Positions 55,525-64,000 of a DNA stretch of 64,000 bases are shown piece after piece. A program made the translations under genes and the position numbers. This DNA is from Gari tellinella (Eukaryota; Mollusca; Bivalvia; Cardiida; Psammobiidae). The stretch lies in contig OV277861.1 of assembly GCA_922989275.2 (NCBI GenBank), positions 14,098,540-14,162,539 on the forward strand, given 5' to 3'. The notes below the pieces were generated by a model, which was given only the letters and a program-made list of their open reading frames with translations, was not told the origin of the DNA and ran no database searches. How positions within the stretch are numbered: the first letter of the stretch is position 1; the number at the start of each line of letters is the position of its first letter.

Positions 55525-56410
55525 TCAATCATTGTTTGATTGAAGTTTAGTTAATTGCGTTGATTGTTTAATCGTTTTGACAAAAAATCCAATAGGTTAA
55601 ATTTGTCTTTCTAAAGGGAAATACAGCATACATTACCGTCAATAATTACGTTTCTATATGTGACAGAGCTCTACAAAATAGGAACATTGCTTTTTGCTGA
55701 AGCATATCCAGGATTTCAGTTAGTGGGGACGGGACCAATGCTCAAAAGTCAAAACAAAGTCTGGAAGCCCTTATTGGTTATATTGTACATAAGGGGTGGC
55801 ATTTGTCATTCTCATCCAACGCAGTAGTATTCAACGACATTGAGCATTGTCAATTGGATACCACAGAACATTTGTCGTGTTATTTACATTTATCAATTCA
55901 TGTATTATTCCCCGAAAGCTAGTTCTGGACGCATATATATAATGGTTGAAATATGCGTGTGTCCGTCCGTTTGTCAAACTTTTTATGGGTGTACTTATTG
56001 TTTGGAGCATAATCCCTTTACCACACTTTTTAGGAATTTAAACCAAGGGTGCAAAATAAGTTATTATTACTCCTCTCTTCTACAGAGAAGATCCGTTCGT
56101 GCTATTCTATAATGTTTGAGTATGCCCTCTGTTGATTTTTGTACGTTTTCTTATTTTCAAATCGCGGTTAGGCTGATTATCTCTCTCATCGTTTTAACTC
56201 GTTAAGCCCGTGTTAAATGTGTTTTTCTTGCTCAATATGTCGTTTTTGCTGCTGATTGCAGCTTTAACTAACCTAAATGTATTTTTCAACCAAAATATTC
56301 TTCAAGAAATGATAAAAATACTTCTTCTCTTAAACAGTCAACACTGAACACTTTTTGTGTAAACAAAATGACATGATATTCTCACCCCGAAACTTCAAAT
56401 AGATATAGAG
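55525..56410. other. Non-coding stretch without recognisable feature
   Basis: GTGTGTCCGTCCGTTTGTC near 55955 may be a fragment of the 30.8-kb repeat. No gene. Confidence 0.4.
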
Positions 56411-56578
56411 GATAATTGTTTGTTTAGTATAAGATAGAAATTTAATCCATTGAGTGAACATCAGACGTTATATTTTCACGAGTGGCGAAGCCACGAGTGA
56501 AAATATAACAGTCTGATGTTCACGAAATGGATTAAATTCGATCTTATACTGAAAAAATACAATTATTCTATTTATTTA
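56411..56578. repeat. Long hairpin, separate type
   Basis: GATAATTGTTTGTTTAGTAT opposes a worn mirror on the right (ATACTGAAAAAATACAATTA). Inside, TTAATCCATTGAGTGAACAT opposes TGTTCACGAAATGGATTAA, and TTATATTTTCACGAGTGG opposes CCACGAGTGAAAATATAA around CGAAG. About 80-bp arms. Confidence 0.75.
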
Positions 56579-57204
56579 TGCTTTGAATCCACTTTTAAAA
56601 GACAACTGTGAAAGCGAAAGTACATGATTTACCCTGTGTTGAGCCCCAAGTTTATATCGAACACATTTTCGAAACAGTTTCCCGTACGATGATGTCACTA
56701 ATGTATTGATTTGACGTCATCCGAATTACATCGTTGCTCCCGATTTTGGATTCGTGTTCTTCCGTTGAGTGGTTCGCGACAAATCGGACTGCCGGAATTT
56801 AACGATAAGACACGATTGACTACGATTCTTGGGGAGCCCTACGGGGAAAATTCATAATAAAAGCGATTGGTGATAATCCACTGCAGTGGATTACCAAGTG
56901 ATAATCCACTACTATTTCGTGGTAATCCTCCGAAAAGCATAAATAAGAAAGGGTTAAATGCAGAAACCTCAAAGAGACCCTTTCCGTATACGTGCCCCTG
57001 AACAAATTTGAGGAAGATGTTTTGGGCTTAATTTTCATTCACTTTGAAACAATGCATCGTATCAAAACCACTGGCCTGCCTGCCTCTCATAGTCCTGGCA
57101 AAGGTGATGGTTTCTGCCAAATTAAAAAGGTCCTCTATGATGATATGCCAAAGCATAGCTGAAAAATAGAAGGGTCTCTATGACATAGATCTACATACTT
57201 TGTA
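56579..57204. other. Non-coding stretch
   Basis: A short direct and inverted cluster of GATAATCCACT words lies at 56871-56925. No gene recognised. Confidence 0.4.
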
Positions 57205-57549
57205 CAGCACTCCCTCCCTACAACGACCCTCCCAAAAATGACTTCCTCCTTACACAGACCCTTGTCGCAATTCACCTAAGAAGACACTTATGTCTAACGC
57301 TTTTACTGCTTTAATATTGTCTGCTAAAAGTTGTCGTCTGCTGGTTTTTCTCAAAGTTACATATTCGATGTATTGATAGAGAAAAAATAATGACGAGTAA
57401 CAAACAGTTTGAAACAGTTACGTCGCGTCTGATCTGGATTCAAGCTGTTTGCAAATGTAAGCGGATTTCTCCCTCCTCTTACGACTCCCTCCGAACAATG
57501 CACATAAATGTTGTCTCCCAATGGATGTCGTTGTATAGAGGGAGCACTG
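57205..57549 (-). mobile_element. Family A element, reverse, damaged hairpin
   Basis: TA-flanked. Ends CAGCACTCCCTCCCTAC and GTATAGAGGGAGCACTG. AAAGTTGTCGTCTGCTGGTT is kept. The left hairpin arm has been deleted (AACAGTTTGAAACAGTTACG). Confidence 0.7.
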
Positions 57550-57598
57550 TACTACGTGGGTGTTATAAAGCTTGCAGGGAAAGGGTTAACCCTTCATC

Positions 57599-57790
57599 GC
57601 CGGAGTTGGATAAAGGCGACTTTGCAAACATTTTGGATCCTGATCAGACACCGCGTAACGCGGTGTCTGATCCGGATACAAACTGTTTGATACTCGTATC
57701 GATAATTTATAAATCATACAACCATAAATTTAACATTGAAAAAATATTGCAGACAACACTATTAAAGCAGACAACGAGAGAAACACAATA
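57599..57790 (-). mobile_element. Family C element, core 1 hairpin, worn right end
   Basis: Begins CCCTTCATCGCCGG after TTAA (57595-57598). Hairpin at about 57621-57690 with ACACCGCGTAACGCGGTGT, a matched change from GACGCC / GGCGTC. The right end fades near AACGAGAGAAACAC. Confidence 0.6.
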
Positions 57791-58223
57791 AGCTGTTTTG
57801 CTTTCGTTTCAATCCTAAACTTTGTTGTATGTTTGTAAAATACATGTAACTTATTGAAATAAATATGTTTAAACCAAGCAGACAACGACAAATAACGATG
57901 GACGGGAAACATACCATGATTAATTTGGCATCAAAACGGTTACTATAGATCTATACAGTGAGATAGGCGTTAATCTCTACCGTTTAAAGGAAATGGGCAC
58001 AAAGTACAATTACCTATTAAAATGGCAGGTTCGTAAAAATGTAACAATTTATTTTGATCTGTGTGGGAGCCCTTTTGAAGCCTAATAAGCTTTCAGGTAA
58101 TCAGGCGTCTAATCTAGCTCGAAATGGTTTATAAGGGGTTTTGGAATAAGTATGTTTGTTTTGTTAAGAAAAACGTCTTCTCTACTATAAATATATTAAA
58201 TAATTGGAACCGTGTTTGAATTC
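57791..58223. other. AT-rich non-coding stretch
   Basis: Nothing recognised. Confidence 0.4.
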
Positions 58224-58227
58224 TTAA

Positions 58228-58471
58228 CCCTTTCCCTTATAGAAGCGACTTTTAGCACATTCATTTTATTCATCCGCTGAAGAAAATAGTTCCAAATTAT
58301 ACCGTAATGAATATGTGTCATATTTAATACTTTCCTTATTCTAGCAGTTAATAGCTTAAAGCAGGCTGAAAGTAAAGCAGAATGTGCCTTAAGGCACATT
58401 CTGCTTTACTTTCAACCTGCTTTAAGTGGTCACCTGTCTTCAAAACAAGAAACAGGCTATGAGGTAAAGGG
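58228..58471 (-). mobile_element. Family D element (244 bp), core 2 hairpin
   Basis: TTAA at 58224-58227 and 58472-58475. Hairpin at about 58351-58425, tip GTGCCTTAAGGCAC, essentially perfect. Confidence 0.82.
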
Positions 58472-58475
58472 TTAA

Positions 58476-58912
58476 AGAATGCTCATGTCTATTATCAAAG
58501 ATTATTATGTATAGGCTTGTATTGAATGTATATATCTATAAGTACGTAACTACCAAATATAACAATGTAGAACCCATAATTTGTCTCCATTTGCTTGTAT
58601 TTAGTTGTTTCTTTAATTTTGTTTAACGGCAAATGCTAAGTATTAATTCTCCACTGTATTCATCAACATGTTTACGCATTTGAATCTCGCAAACATAACT
58701 CCTTTTAAGCTGTAATGCCATTTTAAACTTAACTGTTAGTCAGAAAAAATATTGTTTTAATACCGAAAATTTCAACACTTAGTATCAATTACTTTGGATC
58801 TTGACCAGGTGGTTCTCTTATTCTTCTGATTCTACTTCAAAGTGATTTCTATGTTAGCCAAGTCGCGCGTAGCATGATACTGGTTAGAACATTCCAAATT
58901 GCTGAAGCCTTA
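58476..58912. other. AT-rich non-coding stretch
   Basis: Nothing recognised. Confidence 0.4.
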
Positions 58913-58916
58913 TTAA

Positions 58917-59161
58917 CCCTTTACCTGATAACCTATTTCTAGTACTTATGATAGGTGACTACTTAAAGCAGGTTGAAAGTAAATCAGAATGCGCCTTAGG
59001 GCGCATTCTGCTTTACTTTCAGCCTGCTTTAAGCTATCATGTGCTATAATATAGAAAATATTCCCTGAAATACATATTCATTGCTGATTAAATTGGAACT
59101 ATTTTCTTCAGCGGATGAATAAATCATATCCGCTAAAAGGCGCTTCTATTGGGGCAAAGGG
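58917..59161 (+). mobile_element. Family D element (245 bp), core 2 hairpin
   Basis: TTAA at 58913-58916 and 59162-59165. Contains TATGATAGGTGACTACTTAA, matching family B. Hairpin at about 58962-59034, tip GCGCCTTAGGGCGC, another matched change. Confidence 0.82.
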
Positions 59162-59584
59162 TTAAAAGAGTTGCCTATCCAACTGTTATGCGATCGATTA
59201 AGTGACAAGTATTGAACACGTCTTATCAACTACTCGATTTTGCTATCAACTCTTCGACGTATCATATTGTGTATCATTTAACCTTTTCAACGCTAGACAT
59301 GTTATGAGTACTTTTCTACTTATGAAGAATGAAAAGTTTATAACTATAAAAAGGTCTACATGTACTTTAGAAAAAAACATAAAAATGTAAATGTTAAATA
59401 AACGATGCAGACTTTTTTCAGAACTATTCAAGATGAATGTTTAAACCAGGGTCTTCACTGTTTGCAAAGCATACATGCACATGTTTCCGGCAAAAGCAGG
59501 GTAACTGCTGCAAATTCGTCAAGTAGATACCTCACGATCACTTCTTTTCCCGCCAGCCCGCACTACAATTACGTTTCTACACAG
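59162..59584. other. AT-rich non-coding stretch
   Basis: Nothing recognised apart from weak third-core words near 59440. Confidence 0.4.
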
Positions 59585-59587
59585 CTT

Positions 59588-59820
59588 TAATTGTTCACTG
59601 CCATTTGCCCACAAAGGCGACTTTTCAAACCGTTTGGATCCTTATCAGACACCGCTTAAAGCGGCGTCTGATCAGGAACCAAACTGTTTGATACTCGTAT
59701 CGACATTTCTTCAGTCAAACGGCCCGAAAGCTGACTTTAGCATTATTGCAAACGACACAATCATCGCTGACGATATGTTGACCATAAGCAGACAATAAAA
59801 CTTGGCAGCTAAATATTTAA
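59588..59820 (-). mobile_element. Worn family C element, core 1 hairpin
   Basis: Hairpin at about 59626-59692: ACACCGCTTAAAGCGGCGTC. Flanks CATTTGCCCACAAAGGCGAC and GATACTCGTATCGACATTTC. End repeats are mutated. Confidence 0.55.
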
Positions 59821-59884
59821 ATCATTCACAGCTAAACAACTCCAATGTCGAAATAAGTTAATTTTTTTTACCTTTCAATGATGA

Positions 59885-60010
59885 TTCGAAGAATGTATTG
59901 CAAATACAAACAGTGTAGACCCTGATCAGAGGGTTCCTGCAGGGCAGGACAATTGAACTCGTAATTGCGACACTGTTTGTTAACGGCGAGTGTACTCGTT
60001 GCTAGGGTTG
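59885..60010. repeat. Worn third-core palindrome
   Basis: CAAACAGTGTAGACCCTGATC, then GAGGGTTCCTGCAGG, then GCGACACTGTTTG. Related to 4333-4552 and 55286-55520 but without clear ends. Confidence 0.4.
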
Positions 60011-60259
60011 AATAAGTGATACTAGCTTTGACGATGCTCGTCTCTTCTTAACAACATCGAAACTGTTAGGCATCTAAACCAATGCTTCTTTTATCATTAT
60101 CATGTACACGACATGTTTACAACAGTTAATGGACAATAGTTTGAGAGGTAAGTGGCTAACATATTTATCCTTAAAAGCATACTATTTCTATTGATTGACC
60201 CTTTGAGCGACGTGAACGACTGTTTCCTAGAAAATCACACAAAACTTGGATCTAGTTAA

Positions 60260-60501
60260 CACTTTCATGATAAATAGTTTCGAGACATCTTACCCCTTCA
60301 CCGCTTTAATGTCATCTGCTTCAATACTGTTGTCTGCTAGACACGTTTCAAAGTTAGATTTAAGTTTGTATGACTTATAAAATATCGGAAAGAGTGTCAA
60401 ACAGTTTGGGTCCTGAACAGACGCCGCCTTACGCGGCGTCTGATCAGGAACTAAACTGTTTGCAAACGCATATTTAAGCGTCATTGAGAGTGAAGGGGAT
60501 A
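60260..60501 (+). mobile_element. Family C element, core 1 hairpin
   Basis: TTAA at 60256-60259; left end CACTTTCATGATAAATAG, right end GAGAGTGAAGGGG without TTAA. Hairpin at about 60397-60463 with tip GCCGCCTTACGCGGC. Confidence 0.7.
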
Positions 60502-60548
60502 AGAATATCTAATAAGGGTTTTTGTTCTTCGCCTTACTGATAGTGCAT

Positions 60549-60731
60549 CAGGAGCCCGTTTTTCAAAACGTCGTACGACAACAACGTAATTCTTAACTTT
60601 AAAATACATATCGTGTCTGATTTCCCTATTACATGTATAGAGATAAGATGGAGAAATAAATAAAAATTCTAAATTTTAGAATCTGATTTACGACAATATT
60701 TGTCGTACGACGTTTCGTAAGGCGGGCCCCA
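60549..60731. mobile_element. Worn family F element
   Basis: Ends CAGGAGCCCGTTTTTCAAAA and GGCGGGCCCC; inner pair CGTCGTACGACA / TGTCGTACGACG. Confidence 0.6.
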
Positions 60732-61526
60732 GAATGTTTAGAGTATTATTAGATTTTAAGATGATAATGTAGTCATTAGCAAGCCATATTAATTTCGTCT
60801 GCAACATTTCAAATCTGTTAATTTGATGTATCTGCATTTTCCTTTAGTAAATGTCATCAGTGTGCCAAACTTTTTGGATCAAGATAAAACATCTTAAGGT
60901 ATCTTATTCTGATAGTGATCTGTACTACTTGCTGTATGTGTCACATCTCCGATCGTAGCACACCCTAATCCACGTTGTCGTTGTTGCACAGCAAACATAA
61001 AGATATACAGTGAGTTATGAATGTGTGGTAACCAGTAAGTAACCGGGTTGTCTCAGTCGCGCCGTTTCATTTGCATCGAATATTCTAGACTTCCATACAA
61101 TAATCTGAAGGTAAATACTTACATGAGGGTCTGGGAGATGTTTAATATCTAATTATCCACATCTGATTAACCGCGATAAAAAAACCTTGATATAGTTATA
61201 AGTTTTCCTTTCAGTAGTCACAAACTATATTACACAAATATCCTAGCTTTTATCGAATTTGATGTCCGTGACTTACCAGCCTGCATTCGAAATCTAACTG
61301 AACGACATATCCTGAAAATAACGGCTTTCAGTATATTGGAAGCGTTTAATATTCAAAATAAGTTATAATTGGAGAGAGATCAGAAGTCAAAGGAACAATA
61401 TGAAATATGAATGCCCTAGCTGCAAGACCATGCTTACATCTGGCCATTATGCGAGCTGTGAACTTGACATTTTCTAGAACGAATCGAGCACCTTACTTGT
61501 CACCAGGAATATCCAATGTATTACTT
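60732..61526. other. AT-rich non-coding stretch
   Basis: Nothing recognised. Confidence 0.4.
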
Positions 61527-61530
61527 TAAC

Positions 61531-61770
61531 CCGTTCGATCTTAATGACGTCATAAAGCGCTTTTGAAAACAGTTTTGAACCTGATCAGATACCGCGTCAC
61601 GCGGCATTTGATCAAGATCAACGCTTTTTACCACTTGTTTTGACATAACATCAGTTATACTGCCTTACATCTAACTTTGAAACGACATTGTCGATAAGAA
61701 TATTAAAGCTAACGACGATCTCTAGATGAAAGGGTAAAACCTTCACGATTGATTTGACAATGAAAGGGTA
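61531..61770 (-). mobile_element. Family C element, core 1 variant
   Basis: TTAA near 61527 then CCCGTTCGATCTTAATGACG. Hairpin at about 61566-61632 with ATACCGCGTCACGCGGCAT. Right end GACAATGAAAGGG. Confidence 0.6.
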
Positions 61771-62868
61771 AAATTGCGCGGTTTCTGAATTAGTGAAACG
61801 TAGAACATGTTTTCATTTCAAGAACGGATAACATGACTTTGTTACACTTCAAACAGACAGTTCAACGCAAAGCTTCTATGAGCCTGTTCAAGTATCAATC
61901 GTTTGTCACAACACATTTGAAGATGTGTTTATCGATCCTCGACCATATAAATATCATTCGTCTCACTAGACGTCGCCAAAGATGAACGACCCAACAACTA
62001 CTCGACCGGGTTTTCCGCAGTGCTTTTAACTGAGTTCATAATTATGCATTACATTACCTGAGCTTTCGTTGAGAATCCAGAACTCTTATTTACTTAGCAG
62101 AATATAGAGACACTTATACAGCATACAACACCTGCAGTTATAATGTTTGGCATTTAACAAACGTTGATTAAGGAAACTATTCGAAGAACCAAAGAAAAAA
62201 CGTCTGGACGAAAGCTGTTTTACGGCTGTCATAGTAAAGGAGTCTGTTTCACGGATGGTGTCTGCAATTGGTTTTATATATTTGTACTTTAAAGATGTTT
62301 TACATATTAAACAAAACTTACCACAAGCATCTATTAGTTTGGGACCCGAATTGATGCAGCATGTCGATGCCTCTTTTTGGCTCAAACAGTTTGCAAATTC
62401 TAGAAAGGTCAAACCTAGCAGTCCTTTTGTTAAAAGATATCTTATCATTAGACGATGTTCATAAATCTTGAGTAAACTGTGCGGTATTATTCATAACTTT
62501 TAAATTATACACACAAAGAAAATTGAAATTTAATCTGGAAGGTTTCGCCCGTGTACTACAGTCTTTGTCTACCAACTGACGTTTCACTGGGACTATGCAT
62601 TAACCTCGCTCACTACAGCCTCGAGCGATACAAAGTCCGAAAGAAACGTCTGTAAAAAGCCTCAAGATCATGGGCGAAAGCTTCCAGGTTAGCCTGAAAC
62701 TGTATTTGTATGTGTAATATAAAAGTTTAAAATTAAAGTTGTAGTATGTCTTAACATTCACTATTGTAACTTTAATACAATAAACATTGATATGCAGTAA
62801 AATGATATCATCCTTTACCAGGGCTGCCATTTCTCCGGATTTTTCCTAAATCCTTGGTTTTTTTTTTT
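61771..62868. other. AT-rich non-coding stretch
   Basis: The largest open frame (minus, 62086-62448) has no recognisable family and lies opposite another random frame; I do not call it. Confidence 0.4.
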
Positions 62869-62869
62869 A

Positions 62870-62976
62870 GAACATGGTAGCTTAAAGCAGGCTGAAAGGC
62901 GCATTCTGCTTTACTTCCAGCCTGCTTTAAGTAGCCACGTGTCAGCAAAAATAGAAACAGGCTATGGGGTAAAGGT
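62870..62976 (-). mobile_element. Truncated family D element, deleted hairpin tip
   Basis: CTTAAAGCAGGCTGAAAG joins directly to GCGCATTCTGCTTTACTTCC, so most of the left inner arm is lost. Right end AGGCTATGGGGTAAAGG. Confidence 0.65.
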
Positions 62977-64000
62977 ACGATTCGTAAATTCGCAATTGAA
63001 AAATGCAAAATTTCGAAATCTTAGGATTTTTCATGTCAACTTATTGCAGCTCTGCTTTACTGTTTAAACGAAACCGTCCATAAACGCAAACTACAAAAAC
63101 AAAAACCTGTAGAAAGCTGAGATACAAATAGTGCTATGCCTTAAGACGTCGGTTTATTCGGCGTCTGAACTGGCTCTGAACTGTGTGCGCCGGAAGTAAG
63201 GTTTATGGAAGGAATGCGATTTATGGACGAGAATAACGTCTTACTAATTGTATGAGTTAAAAACAACGTTTTAGTCTTGACTTAACCATTATGAGTTGCT
63301 GTTAAGAAGGGTTTAGGTCAGGGCAAAGCCATGAAATGATGAACTATCCTATTTCTTGCAGTTTTGGTTAAGAGTGGCTCATTGTCATTGCCGACCTCGG
63401 TATTAGCGTCTATACGGTCACTTGTGGTAGTCCGTGCTTGGTTAAAGGTTTTAAAGCTTGAGTGCATTGAGTGTGAAATAGTTCTGAATCACTAGATTGG
63501 TCAGAATTAAGCATATGCTCAACTCTTACCAATCAAATGGTTGAGAACGATAACAAACTCAGCCAAGACGCTTAATAACATTGGAGCCTGGTGTTGAACG
63601 TCTGTTGTTTTGCAATGCTGTGGGTTAAGATTCGTCTGATAGAAATGTTTTGTCAGGTTCTACATTTTTAGGCTCACATTATGTGTGCCCTTGATTTGCT
63701 TCTTAGATATTTGATAATTTGCCTGGACGGCGGTATGCATTTCTTTCTCACGATAGTTTCTGCTAGTACTGAAAGTGAACTACATGCGTATGGTTAATAT
63801 GGTTGTATGCTAATGCTGAACGCACTGGATATACTATTCATCTATCGCTAATACTTACATAACTGTGGTTTGAGACCTATGATAGGCTATTGAACCATAA
63901 TGAACTCTGCATGAACTGTAAAGCTAGTTTGTGGGGCAACATTTCGAACACGACACGACTTACATTAAATGTTGCTTACAAGAAGGACTCAAATGGAGAT
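62977..64000. other. Non-coding stretch to the window end
   Basis: A half core 1 (GACGTCGGTTTATTCGGCGTC) occurs near 63146-63170. No gene or further repeat recognised. Confidence 0.4.

Noticed and set aside
62086..62448. 120-codon open frame on the minus strand
   Set aside because: Cysteine-rich but without family motifs, splice context or codon pattern; a random frame of this size is expected in 64 kb.

Overview
This window is eukaryotic, repeat-dominated, AT-rich DNA. It is most likely from a bivalve mollusc. The evidence is a GT-AG spliced transposase gene, a complete BEL/Pao LTR retrotransposon, tRNA-derived SINE-like pieces, and dispersed repeats whose wording I associate with bivalve genomes (the GTCCGTCCGTCCG-bearing repeat near 30.8 kb and the CTCACCTGAGCC repeat near 20.1 kb). 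I cannot name the species. I see no host protein-coding gene I would defend; every convincing coding region belongs to a mobile element.

Layout. 0.2-2.1 kb (minus): a three-exon IS630/Tc1/mariner-superfamily transposase whose exons join in phase. 2.2-8.7 kb: old repeats and small inverted-repeat elements. 8,754-17,420 (minus): a full BEL/Pao retrotransposon with about 1,045-bp LTRs differing at only six sites, a GGTAA target duplication, and one continuous gag-pro-pol frame broken only by three in-frame stops. 18.6-23 kb: GGGCCC-ended palindromic elements, a CTCACCTGAGCC-type repeat and a long palindrome. 23.8-25.3 kb: a tandem array of about 175-bp units. 26.6-26.8 kb: a promoter-like CpG-rich island. 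28.3-29.9 kb: a 5'-truncated reverse transcriptase fragment with its 3' tail. 30.8-31.7 kb: a roughly 150-bp degenerate tandem repeat. 32-64 kb: dense miniature elements.

The most striking content is a community of roughly 200-400 bp non-autonomous elements, each built around a near-perfect DNA hairpin. I sort them by ends: A (CAGTGCTCCCTC, TA-flanked), E (CAGTGGAGAATC, TA-flanked), B (CAGTAAAACCTCC, TA-flanked), C and D (CCCTTTCACC or CCCTTTACC, TTAA-flanked), and F (CCTGGGGCCCG). Nested insertions expose empty sites and prove the TA and TTAA duplications. Two hairpin cores recur across these unrelated ends. Core 1 (CAAACAGTTTGGATC...GACGCC) is in A, E and C, with a relative in F. Core 2 (CTTAAAGCAGGCTGAAAG...) is in D and B. 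Paired compensating changes keep the stems perfect in different copies. Cores shared between TA- and TTAA-targeting families, and stems corrected arm to arm, are the best candidate here for an undescribed system. All coordinates and comparisons were read by eye without alignment software.
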